In this document: piece after piece, positions 7,872 to 15,470 of the stretch
Position numbering within the stretch: the stretch's first letter is position 1
Layout of the letters: every line of letters starts with the position of its first letter
Assembly (NCBI GenBank): GCA_016291595.1
Contig: JAEEXN010000010.1
Location: 1-52,004 of the forward strand
From: Prevotella sp.
Lineage (GTDB): Bacteria; Bacteroidota; Bacteroidia; Bacteroidales; Bacteroidaceae
DNA: 52,004 nucleotides
Reading direction: 5' to 3'
Notes under the pieces: model-generated
Databases searched by the model: none
What the model was told of the DNA's origin: nothing
The model's input: only the letters and a program-made list of their open reading frames with translations
Program-made: the position numbers and the translations under genes

Positions 7872-9119
7872 ATGGCAACAATTAAACCTTTCAAGGGCAT
7901 ACGCCCTCCAAAAGAATTAGTAGAGAAAGTGGAGTCACGTCCATACGACGTGCTCGACTCAGAGGAGGCCCGCGCTGAGGCCGGCGACAACGAGATGAGC
8001 CTCTACCACATCATCAAGCCCGAGATTGATTTCCCTGTGGGCACCAGCGAGTACGACCCGCGCGTCTACGTGAAGGCTGCAGAGAACTTTCAAAAGTTCC
8101 AGGATAAAGGCTGGCTGGTACAAGATGAAAAGGAGCAGTATTACATCTATGCCCAGACGATGAACGGCAAGACACAATACGGATTGGTAGTGGGCGCCTA
8201 TGTGAACGACTACCTGACGGGTGTCATCAAGAAGCACGAGCTCACACGCCGCGACAAGGAAGAGGACCGTATGAAGCATGTACGCGTGAATAACGCTAAT
8301 ATCGAGCCGGTGTTCTTCGCCTATCCTGACAACGAGGTGCTCGACAAACTCATTATGCGCTATGCTGCCACCGAGCCAGAGTATGACTTCATTGCCCCCA
8401 TTGACGGCTTTGGGCACAAACTTTGGGTGATTAGCAATGACGACGATATCAAGACTATCACCGATGAGTTTGCCAAGATGCCATCGCTCTATATCGCCGA
8501 CGGTCACCACCGTTCTGCCGCTGCCGCACTTGTTGGTGCAGAGAAGCAAAAGCAGAACCCCAATCATCGCGGTGACGAGGAGTACAACTACTTCATGGCA
8601 GTTTGCTTCCAGGCTAGCCAGCTGACAATCCTAGACTACAACCGTGTAGTGAAAGACCTAAATGGCTTGACATCTGAGCAGTTCCTTGATGCGTTGAAGA
8701 AAAACTTCGATGTTGAGGATAAGGGTACGGAAATCTACAAACCCGCCCATCTGCACGAATTCTCGCTCTATCTCAATCAGCACTGGTTTAGCTTGACCGC
8801 CAAGGAAGGCACTTACGACAATAATGACCCAATTGGCGTGCTCGATGTAGACATCAGCAGCCGTCTGATTCTTGATGAGATTCTGAAGATTGGCGACTTG
8901 CGCTCTAGCCAGCGCATCGACTTCGTTGGTGGTCTGCGTGGACTCAGCGAGTTGAAACGCCGTGTGGATAGTGGTGAGATGCGTGCTGCCCTGGCCCTCT
9001 ATCCCGTCAGCATGCAACAGATTATGGACATTGCTGATAGCGGTAAGATTATGCCGCCGAAGGCCACATGGTTCGAGCCGAAGTTGCGTAGCGGACTCGT
9101 TATACACAAGCTATCGTAA
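7872..9119 (+). CDS. DUF1015 family protein
   Basis: A 415-residue cytoplasmic protein with the DUF1015 hallmarks: N-terminal IKPFKGIRPP and RPYDVLDSEEAR, a central YIADGHHRSAAA motif (a conserved His-His-Arg that looks like an active site), and a C-terminal half rich in acidic residues. The biochemical function of the family is not established; in many bacteria it sits beside serA, and a role linked to serine metabolism has been suggested by that context. Here the serC-serA pair lies 3 kb upstream, separated by the GH5 and HIT genes. The stop codon directly abuts the ATG of the next gene (TAAATG), so translation is likely coupled. Confidence 0.88.
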   Translation: MATIKPFKGIRPPKELVEKVESRPYDVLDSEEARAEAGDNEMSLYHIIKPEIDFPVGTSEYDPRVYVKAAENFQKFQDKGWLVQDEKEQYYIYAQTMNGKTQYGLVVGAYVNDYLTGVIKKHELTRRDKEEDRMKHVRVNNANIEPVFFAYPDNEVLDKLIMRYAATEPEYDFIAPIDGFGHKLWVISNDDDIKTITDEFAKMPSLYIADGHHRSAAAALVGAEKQKQNPNHRGDEEYNYFMAVCFQASQLTILDYNRVVKDLNGLTSEQFLDALKKNFDVEDKGTEIYKPAHLHEFSLYLNQHWFSLTAKEGTYDNNDPIGVLDVDISSRLILDEILKIGDLRSSQRIDFVGGLRGLSELKRRVDSGEMRAALALYPVSMQQIMDIADSGKIMPPKATWFEPKLRSGLVIHKLS

Positions 9120-9707
9120 ATGACTGATACATACCGCACGATTACCAATAACATAGGCGAGGGCTACTACACCGAGAAACGTAGTAAGTTCCTCGCCTTT
9201 GCCCACCATGTCGAGAGTGTCGATGAGGTGAAGGAAATCGTCGGAACTTATCGCAAGAAATACTACGACGCGCGTCACGTATGCTATGCTTATATGCTCG
9301 GAGCTGAGCGCACGGAGTTTCGTGCCAATGATGACGGAGAGCCCAGCTCAACAGCCGGAAAACCCATCCTCGGGCAGATTAATTCGAATGAGCTAACCAA
9401 TCTTTTGATTGTTGTCATACGCTATTATGGCGGAGTAAACCTCGGGACGAGTGGACTTATTGTCGCCTATAAGACCGCCGCTGCCGATGCTATTGCCCAT
9501 TGTGAGATGGTGGAACGTCAGGTGGAGGAAACTGTAACTTATAGTTTCTCATACCCGATGATGAACGATGTGATGCGCATCGTGAAAGAGATGGGACCGC
9601 GTATTATCAGCCAGACATTCGACAACACCTGCGATATAAAACTAGGAATCAGAAAGAGCGAGGCGGAACAACTTCGAAACCGTTTGAAGAAATTATCTTT
9701 CAAATAA
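9120..9707 (+). CDS. YigZ/IMPACT family protein
   Basis: 195 residues of the UPF0029 (YigZ/IMPACT) family. The N-terminal domain carries the family signature: KRSKFLAFAHHV, the ARHVCYAY segment, DDGEPSSTAGKPIL and IRYYGGVNLGTSGL. The C-terminal 70 residues form the small DUF1949 ferredoxin-like domain. Eukaryotic IMPACT regulates GCN2; the bacterial role is unclear, possibly RNA- or ribosome-related. The ATG follows the DUF1015 stop with zero spacing. It precedes a tRNA-Ser gene that has its own promoter. Confidence 0.9.
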   Translation: MTDTYRTITNNIGEGYYTEKRSKFLAFAHHVESVDEVKEIVGTYRKKYYDARHVCYAYMLGAERTEFRANDDGEPSSTAGKPILGQINSNELTNLLIVVIRYYGGVNLGTSGLIVAYKTAAADAIAHCEMVERQVEETVTYSFSYPMMNDVMRIVKEMGPRIISQTFDNTCDIKLGIRKSEAEQLRNRLKKLSFK

Positions 9708-9708
9708 T

Positions 9709-9739
9709 TTTGTCAATTCAAAAACTATTTGTAAATTTG
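9709..9739 (+). promoter_or_regulatory. Promoter of tRNA-Ser
   Basis: TTTG at 9709-9712, 19 nt, TAAATTTG at 9732-9739, 11 nt before the first tRNA base. The -33 box begins just after the upstream stop codon. Confidence 0.75.
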
Positions 9740-9750
9740 CATCCGCAATT

Positions 9751-9838
9751 GGAAGGTTGGCAGAGTGATCGATCGCGCTGGACTCGAAATCCGGTATACC
9801 CATTTCGGGTATCGGGGGTTTGAATCCCTCACCTTCCG
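9751..9838 (+). tRNA. tRNA-Ser (anticodon CGA)
   Basis: 88 nt. Acceptor arms GGAAGGT (9751-9757) and ACCTTCC (9831-9837) pair fully. The anticodon arm is CTGGA - CTCGAAA - TCCGG, giving CGA, which reads UCG. A long variable arm (TACCC / GGGTA) marks a type II serine tRNA, and the T arm carries GGTTTGAATCC. The discriminator is G; CCA is not encoded. Confidence 0.95.
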
Positions 9839-9841
9839 CAA

Positions 9842-9880
9842 AGAGCCTCGATACTGATGTGTCGGGGCTCTTTCATTTTT
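9842..9880 (+). terminator. Terminator of tRNA-Ser
   Basis: AGAGCCTCGA pairs with TCGGGGCTCT around a 9-10 nt loop and is followed by a T-rich run. Confidence 0.75.
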
Positions 9881-9905
9881 GACCATTGGCGTTGGCCATT
9901 GACAA
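9879..9905. repeat. Short heptamer repeat
   Basis: TTGACCA, TTGGCG, TTGGCCA and TTGACAA lie in tandem: three 7-nt units and one of 6 nt. They use the same TTGANCA unit as 1077-1104, directly after the tRNA-Ser terminator. Confidence 0.55.
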
Positions 9906-10042
9906 TTTTTTGTTTTCGCATTGAGCCTTACTCCTTAAATCGCATGAATGCGTAGTCTAATGTTCAAGGAACGAAGTGGTCAATCGTCATTGTTCTATGA
10001 AAAAAGTGGGAGGAAACTATTGGAGGGTAAGCAAAAAAATAA

Positions 10043-10050
10043 TATTTTTG
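10043..10050 (+). promoter_or_regulatory. -7 box of the flavodoxin gene
   Basis: TATTTTTG matches TAnnTTTG, 29 nt before the ATG at 10080; a weak TTG lies about 20 nt upstream. Confidence 0.45.
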
Positions 10051-10079
10051 CGATTGAATTACCATTGTTTTATAGTCTT

Positions 10080-10883
10080 ATGAGAAAACTATTATTAATG
10101 TCAATTGCATTCATGGCCTCTGTTACAACATGTTTAGCACAAAAAGTCCTAGTGCTCTATTTTTCAGAAACGGGTACGACCAAGACCGTCGCACAAGAGT
10201 TACAAAAACAACTAGATGCTGACATTGAGAGCATTGAGGCGGTTGTTCCATACTCGGGCAATTTCCAGGAAACCGTGCAACGTGGACAACGAGAGCGGCA
10301 AAACGGAGAAACACCCGAGATTAAGCCCCTGAAATCGAGGATTATAGACTATGATATCATCTTCCTCGGTTATCCAATCTGGTTTGGTACTTATGCTATG
10401 CCGATTGCTACACTGTTGAAAGACTACGATTTTACCGGCAAGATGGTAGTGCCCTTCTGCACATTTGGTAGCGGTGGGCTAAACACCTCCATGGAGGCAC
10501 TTAAGGAAGCCCTGCCAAAAGCAACGATAATGGCAGGTTACGGCGTGCGTACGGCACGAGTGGCGGCTATCGGAAAAGAACTCGACCGTTTCTTGAAAGA
10601 AAACAGATACAAAGCAGGCACCGTTGACCAACTTCCTGCCTATTCTAAGCAGAAACTCGTGACGAGAGAGGATAAAGATATCTTTAATGCCGCGTGCTCA
10701 AGTTACCAGTTCCCGCTTGGAACACCAATAATGGTAGGCAAACGCCATACTCCTAATGGTACAGATTATCGGTATACAGTAAAAAGCCGCGGATTCGATG
10801 GAAAACAGGCTACATCCACCATCTACGTGACCGTTGGAAACGATCCGGGAGCCCAGCCTGAATTCACGCAAGTGGTACGCTAA
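10080..10883 (+). CDS. Exported flavodoxin-like protein
   Basis: 267 residues. The first 19 or so form a signal peptide (MRKLLLMSIAFMAS... ending LAQ), followed at once by a flavodoxin fold: beta strand VLVLYFSETGTTKTVA with the FMN phosphate-binding loop SETGTT, then YDIIFLGYPIWFGTYAMPI and VVPFCTFGSGG. Flavodoxins are normally cytoplasmic; this one seems to be exported, as in a family seen in Bacteroidetes. Residues about 185-267 are a separate C-terminal part without a recognised domain. The ATG at 10080 is preferred to an upstream in-frame ATG because it gives the signal peptide and lies after the -7 box. It stands alone; electron partner unknown. Confidence 0.82.
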   Translation: MRKLLLMSIAFMASVTTCLAQKVLVLYFSETGTTKTVAQELQKQLDADIESIEAVVPYSGNFQETVQRGQRERQNGETPEIKPLKSRIIDYDIIFLGYPIWFGTYAMPIATLLKDYDFTGKMVVPFCTFGSGGLNTSMEALKEALPKATIMAGYGVRTARVAAIGKELDRFLKENRYKAGTVDQLPAYSKQKLVTREDKDIFNAACSSYQFPLGTPIMVGKRHTPNGTDYRYTVKSRGFDGKQATSTIYVTVGNDPGAQPEFTQVVR

Positions 10884-10994
10884 AAAAATACTTGCTACTG
10901 CCATCTATATCAAGCGAACGTCGATTGATAGGGATGCTTATTCCTATTATATAACGCGGCCTTAGTTGATGCATTCAAATCGAATACTTTCAAA

Positions 10995-11047
10995 AGAAAT
11001 GAAGAAGGAGCAGCACTTTATGAGTGTTGCTCTTCTGCTTCATTTCT
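10995..11047. terminator. Long imperfect hairpin between convergent genes
   Basis: AGAAATGAAG... at 10995 pairs with ...CTTCATTTCT ending 11047; about 20 bp pair with a few bulges around TTATG. There is no strong T tract on either side. It sits between the convergent flavodoxin and glsA genes and may stop transcription from both. Confidence 0.45.
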
Positions 11048-11117
11048 CCAAGAGCCTTCTTATAAATGTTATATGATTGTTATTATGAATGTGTGACCTG
11101 TAAAACTCAAAAAAGTG

Positions 11118-12032
11118 CTAGAATATCGATTCTTCAGTTTCTGTAGTCAACAGTTCCAAGGCTTTCATTCCCATCACAGAGTTTCCTTTTTCGTTGAGGC
11201 GCGGACTCCATACCGCTACGGAATAACGTGACGGATATACAGCGGCAATGCCTCCTCCTACGCCACTCTTGCCAGGCAGTCCTACCAAATAAGAGAACTC
11301 ACCGGCCTCGTCGTAAAAGCCGCATGTCTGCATGATGGCATTGATACGCTTCACTTGCGATGATGTCAGTCTCACACCACCAAAGCTAAACGACTGGTGA
11401 TGGTTGGCGAAAGCGAGGAAAGCATGCGACAGTTCTCTGCAGCTCATCTCAACTGAGCACATGAGGAAATAAAAGTGCAACACGTCCTCAATGTCGTTCT
11501 CGATGTTGTGGTAGTATTTAAGCATGTTCGCAATGGCGGCATTCAGATAACCTTGTGTTCGTTCAGAGGCCGCAACCTCCTGGTTGTAGCTTATCGTTCC
11601 GTTTCCACACAATGCTCTCATGAACGTAATGTAATCATTCTCAGGATTCTCCAGATTGCTGAGCAGAATGTCGGCCATGACGATGGCACCAGCGTTGATA
11701 AAGGGATTACGCGGACGGCCTTTTTCTATCTCCAACTGTATCAGGGAGTTGAAGGCTGTCCCCGACGGTTCTTTTCCCATTCTTTCCCACACACCGTCGC
11801 CGAGAATACTCATGCAATAAGCTAGGGTGAACACTTTCGAGATACTCTGTATGGAAAACCTTGTATCAGCTTTCCCTAAGGCATAAACATCATCGCGCAA
11901 CGTATGGATGCAGATGCCAAATTGATCAGGATCTACGGCCGCAAGCGCTGGTATATAGTCGGCTTGTTTTCCGACTTTCTCGTAAGGGCGGATGTCGAAG
12001 TAAATGTTCTCAAGAATCTTTTGGTAGTTCAT
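11118..12032 (-). CDS. glsA: Glutaminase A
   Basis: 304 residues, the normal length of GlsA, which hydrolyses glutamine to glutamate and ammonia in the cytoplasm. The fold is beta-lactamase-like: the catalytic Ser63-x-x-Lys66 is in FSIQSISKVF, followed by NPFINAGAI, CSVEMSCRELS, and GLPGKSGVGGGI near the C-terminus. The gene is the last of a minus-strand series, 33 bp after cbiB. In E. coli a glutaminase supports acid resistance; here the neighbours are two glutamine-dependent cobalamin amidases, so a link to glutamine balance is possible but unproven. No promoter of the TAnnTTTG type is seen in the 33-bp gap. Confidence 0.93.
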   Translation of the reverse strand: MNYQKILENIYFDIRPYEKVGKQADYIPALAAVDPDQFGICIHTLRDDVYALGKADTRFSIQSISKVFTLAYCMSILGDGVWERMGKEPSGTAFNSLIQLEIEKGRPRNPFINAGAIVMADILLSNLENPENDYITFMRALCGNGTISYNQEVAASERTQGYLNAAIANMLKYYHNIENDIEDVLHFYFLMCSVEMSCRELSHAFLAFANHHQSFSFGGVRLTSSQVKRINAIMQTCGFYDEAGEFSYLVGLPGKSGVGGGIAAVYPSRYSVAVWSPRLNEKGNSVMGMKALELLTTETEESIF

Positions 12033-12065
12033 TATGATATAAGGTTGATTTAAGTTGGTGGGTGC

Positions 12066-13037
12066 TCAGCAAATCTCCATGATGAAATAGAAAATGTAGA
12101 CAATTACAATCATAGTCACTTCAGCCCTGCGGTTGATGTTGACAGCCCGATGCATGTCGTGGGTGCTTAACTCTCGTTCGTTCGTGCCGATATAGGGTTT
12201 GTAGAAATATTCGCCAAAGTAATAGTGAGGACCTCCAAACCGGCAGTTAAGAATACCCGCCAACGCTGCCTCCGGATAGCCGCTATTGGGACTCGCGTGC
12301 TTACGCCCATATCTTCTCACGAATCCCATCAATTTCCATTTTCCCGAAGTTAGTATCATAAGAAATGCTGTCAGACGTGCAGGGAGATAGTTAGCTACAT
12401 CGTCCATTTTAGCGGCAAAGCACCCGAAGTCGATGTAGCGCTCCGTGCGGTAACCGATCATCGAGTCGAGTGTGTTAACCATTTTGTAAGCCATCATGCC
12501 CGGTACTCCCAATATGGCAAGCCAGAAGAGGGGCGCGATGACTCCGTCGCTCAGGTTCTCGGCCAGAGTCTCGAGTGCAGCTGTACGCACCTCCTGGGCC
12601 GATAACTCGCTGGTATCACGGCCTACAATGCGAGCTACTTGTCTGCGTCCAGACTCCAACGACTCGTCTAATGCCAGGAACACTTGCCGTACCTCGCGGA
12701 TGAGGGTGGTTCCGGCAAGGCAGAAGAACACCAGAATCGCTTCTATGAGGATGGCAACAAGCGGGTGAATCTTTCCGACCAACGCAATAATGCCGGCGAC
12801 AACGGCAAACACCAGTATGACCAGCAAAATGCTCATTACTGCTCCTTTCGTCTTCCGATGGCTTCCCTTGTTTAGCAGCCGTTCACCTTTTGCGATGATT
12901 TTCCCGAAACCAACGACAGGGTGTGGAAGTCTTGACGGGTCGCCGAATAGAAAATCCATTACCCAGCCGTAAATAAGGGGCCTGGTGCAAACGATATTGC
13001 CTACCGTCTTGAGGATGAGAGTTATTCCTGTCGTCAT
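12066..13037 (-). CDS. cbiB: Adenosylcobinamide-phosphate synthase CbiB/CobD
   Basis: 323 residues, an integral membrane enzyme joining adenosylcobyric acid to aminopropanol (or its phosphate) to give adenosylcobinamide (phosphate). Typical features are the N-terminal GWVMDFLFGDPSRLPHPVVGFGKII, several membrane segments in the first 100 residues, VRTAALETLAENLSDGVIAPLFW, MVNTLDSMIGYRTERYIDFG and HASPNSGYPEAALAG. The start codon overlaps the stop of the upstream aminotransferase gene (ATGA), so translation is coupled. Together with cbiA and cobQ it makes a late-cobalamin operon; the partner gene supplies the aminopropanol phosphate arm. Confidence 0.93.
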   Translation of the reverse strand: MTTGITLILKTVGNIVCTRPLIYGWVMDFLFGDPSRLPHPVVGFGKIIAKGERLLNKGSHRKTKGAVMSILLVILVFAVVAGIIALVGKIHPLVAILIEAILVFFCLAGTTLIREVRQVFLALDESLESGRRQVARIVGRDTSELSAQEVRTAALETLAENLSDGVIAPLFWLAILGVPGMMAYKMVNTLDSMIGYRTERYIDFGCFAAKMDDVANYLPARLTAFLMILTSGKWKLMGFVRRYGRKHASPNSGYPEAALAGILNCRFGGPHYYFGEYFYKPYIGTNERELSTHDMHRAVNINRRAEVTMIVIVYIFYFIMEIC

Positions 13038-13990
13038 ATGGTCGTATCGATTATCATTTTGATGGCTTTGACCAGCGTGTCGTTCTCATGACGGTCTTGT
13101 GTAGCCACACGGAAGTGGTGGGACGTAAGGCCAGTGAAATTTGAGGCGTCGCGTATGAGGATTCCATGCTCTCGTGCCAGCCGTTCCTTTAATTCGGCAG
13201 CTGTTATCTGTTTGATGGTACCAATCATGAAAGTGGTGTCGGAGTAAGTCATCTCCACGCCTTCAATAGCATTGAGTTCCCGTGCTAGTCGCTTTGTCTC
13301 GCCCAAATACTCATGCAAGTCAGGGAAGTTAGGGATACCATTCTCCAGCAAATACTTACCCGCCTCGATGGCCAGGGCGTTTACCGACCAAGGCTGGCGG
13401 TGTTCGCGCAATTGGCTGATAATATGTTTGGAGGCAGTAACATATCCCAGTCGCAGGCCGGGGATGCAATATTGCTTTGTCATCGAGTGGAGCAACATAA
13501 CGTTGTTGCTCTCCGTCGTCTCTATGTCTTTTAGAAGAGGCTTCAGGGTGTAGTTCTCGTATGCCTGGTCGACTACATATAACGCATGGGGATTCATTGT
13601 CGGCGTCTCTACACTTCCGGTAGGGTTGTTGGGGTTGCAGATGAAGTGCAATTCCCTTTCTCCGCCGCAAGTCTTCGTTGCGCTGGCATATTCGCTGAAT
13701 GTGGGCTCATGTACGATTGGCCGGCAATTGCTGAATGCTTGCGCGATGAGGTAGATGGCTTCGGTTGCTCCGTTGGTTACCATGACACAATCGGCGCTGA
13801 TGCCCATCCTTTCGGCTAGCATTTGCTCCAGGGTATAGGGCTCCGGCTCGGGATAACTACCGATGACGCCCATCCGCTCAGCCAAATGCTTTTTCAGTCC
13901 GCTCAGGTCTGCATGACTGAAAATGTTCGAACTGAAATTCATGCGGATGTTATCGTATCGGTATAAATCGTCACCGTGTCCGTTAATCAT
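13034..13990 (-). CDS. Threonine-phosphate decarboxylase-like PLP enzyme (CobC/CobD type)
   Basis: 318 residues of the class I/II PLP aminotransferase fold, close to histidinol-phosphate aminotransferase. Motifs: NFSSNIF near the start, NGATEAIYLIAQAF, CNPNNPTGS, VDQAYENY, the Schiff-base lysine in HSMTKQYCIPGLRLGY, and FRVATQDRHEN near the end. Its place between cobQ and cbiB strongly favours L-threonine-O-3-phosphate decarboxylase, which makes (R)-1-amino-2-propanol phosphate for the CbiB reaction; histidinol-phosphate aminotransferase is the alternative on sequence alone. It overlaps cobQ by 8 nt at its start and cbiB by 4 nt at its end. It is somewhat shorter than the usual 360 residues. 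Confidence 0.85.
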   Translation of the reverse strand: MINGHGDDLYRYDNIRMNFSSNIFSHADLSGLKKHLAERMGVIGSYPEPEPYTLEQMLAERMGISADCVMVTNGATEAIYLIAQAFSNCRPIVHEPTFSEYASATKTCGGERELHFICNPNNPTGSVETPTMNPHALYVVDQAYENYTLKPLLKDIETTESNNVMLLHSMTKQYCIPGLRLGYVTASKHIISQLREHRQPWSVNALAIEAGKYLLENGIPNFPDLHEYLGETKRLARELNAIEGVEMTYSDTTFMIGTIKQITAAELKERLAREHGILIRDASNFTGLTSHHFRVATQDRHENDTLVKAIKMIIDTTI

Positions 13991-15470
13991 TTTCGTCCTC
14001 CTCTTTTTCAGTCATGATTTTATACAGCCGGTCGATGTCCATATGCTTTCTCACATGCTCGGCCAGTTTGTCGTACTGCTCTTCTTTATACGCTTGATAG
14101 TCGAATGCTTTGCCTGCACCTTCCATTTTCACGCTATAGGGTTGCAAAAGCATATCGATAAACTCCTGGTTGTCAAGGATACCGTGAATGTAGGTGCCCA
14201 TACACCGCTCGTCCACGCGGTAGCCCTCGCCGCGGCCGTCGTCCATCGTGTTCAGGGGTGAGGGTTGAGTGGTGGGAGTCGTCTCGCCCATGTGTATCTC
14301 ATAACCGTGCATAGTATCGTTGAAAGTTACCTGCCTGGTTGTCTTTGCGCCGTTCATGGTTGTGCTGACAGGCAGTAATCCCAGTCCTGGCATACGGCTG
14401 ATCTCTCCCTCCACATGCTCAGGGTCCAGCACTTCCTCGCCCATAATTTGATAGCCTCCGCAGATGCCCATGACGGTTTTCCCTTCGCGCCGAGCTCTGA
14501 TAATAGCCTGGGCGCAACCGTTTAGTCTGAGTTCGTACAAGTCGTCGATAGTGCTCTTGCTCCCTGGAAGGATAATGATGTCAGCCTTCGACAATTCGTC
14601 GGTATTGTTGGTATAAAAAAGATGTACGCGCGGGTCACGCTCGAGCACGTCGAAGTCGGTATAGTTGCTGATGTGCCTGAGCAGGACTATGGCTACGTTA
14701 ATTTTCCCTTGTTGGGCCTTGATAGCCTTGGCGGCAAGGTCTACGCTGTCCTCCTCCTCGATATGAATGTCGGTGAAGTAGGGCACTACGCCCAAAACGG
14801 GAATGCCGCAAAGCTCCTCTAGCATGCGTGAGCCTTCCTCGAAAAGCCGTAAGTCGCCACGGAACTTGTTGATGATTATTCCCTTGATGCGCTTACGTTC
14901 CTCTGGCCGTTGCAACATAACACTTCCATAGACGCTGGCGAACACGCCACCACGGTCGATGTCGCCTACGAGTATTACGTCAGCTTTCGCGTGCATCGCC
15001 ATTGGCATATTCACCAGGTCGGTGTCGCGCAGATTAATCTCGGAAATGCTTCCTGCTCCTTCCATTACGATGGGATTATAGCGGGCGTTGAGGCGGTCAA
15101 ATGCTGCACACACTTCCTGTCTCAGTTTTTCGCGGCCCTCACTTTTACGGAAGTAGTCGTAGGCTCCCGTATTGCCGATGGGACGGCCGTTGAGCACCAC
15201 CTGACTGGTATGGTTGGAGTTGGGTTTCAGCAGAAGCGGGTTCATGTCGGTATGGCAGGCTATTCCAGCAGCTTCGGCCTGTACCGCCTGAGCACGGCCA
15301 ATCTCCAGTCCCTCAGGGGTGGCATAAGAGTTCAGTGCCATGTTCTGCGCTTTGAATGGAGCCGGCTGATAGCCGTCTTGCTTGAATATCCTGCAGAGCG
15401 CGGCCGCAAGTACACTCTTGCCGACGTCGCTTCCCGTGCCGGCGAGCATGATGGGGTGTAGTTTCTTCAT
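13983..15470 (-). CDS. cobQ: Cobyric acid synthase
   Basis: 495 residues. It amidates side chains b, d, e and g of adenosylcobyrinic acid a,c-diamide using glutamine and ATP. The N-terminal dethiobiotin-synthetase-like domain has the P-loop GTGSDVGKSVLAAALCRIF, followed by KAQNMALNSY and GRAQAVQAEAAG. The C-terminal class I glutamine amidotransferase domain has the Cys nucleophile in VMGICGGYQIMG and a HG pair near the end (TYIHGILDN). The start at 15470 is chosen because this ATG overlaps the cbiA stop as ATGA and gives MKKLHPIMLAGTGSD; in-frame ATGs further upstream lie within cbiA. Confidence 0.94.
   Translation of the reverse strand: MKKLHPIMLAGTGSDVGKSVLAAALCRIFKQDGYQPAPFKAQNMALNSYATPEGLEIGRAQAVQAEAAGIACHTDMNPLLLKPNSNHTSQVVLNGRPIGNTGAYDYFRKSEGREKLRQEVCAAFDRLNARYNPIVMEGAGSISEINLRDTDLVNMPMAMHAKADVILVGDIDRGGVFASVYGSVMLQRPEERKRIKGIIINKFRGDLRLFEEGSRMLEELCGIPVLGVVPYFTDIHIEEEDSVDLAAKAIKAQQGKINVAIVLLRHISNYTDFDVLERDPRVHLFYTNNTDELSKADIIILPGSKSTIDDLYELRLNGCAQAIIRARREGKTVMGICGGYQIMGEEVLDPEHVEGEISRMPGLGLLPVSTTMNGAKTTRQVTFNDTMHGYEIHMGETTPTTQPSPLNTMDDGRGEGYRVDERCMGTYIHGILDNQEFIDMLLQPYSVKMEGAGKAFDYQAYKEEQYDKLAEHVRKHMDIDRLYKIMTEKEEDEND

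Noticed and set aside
13272..13819. Antisense open frames inside the cobalamin genes
   Set aside because: They mirror the strongly coding minus-strand genes (third-position bias) and have no start signals. The many antisense frames over tgt, the helicases, serA and rnf were dismissed for the same reason.
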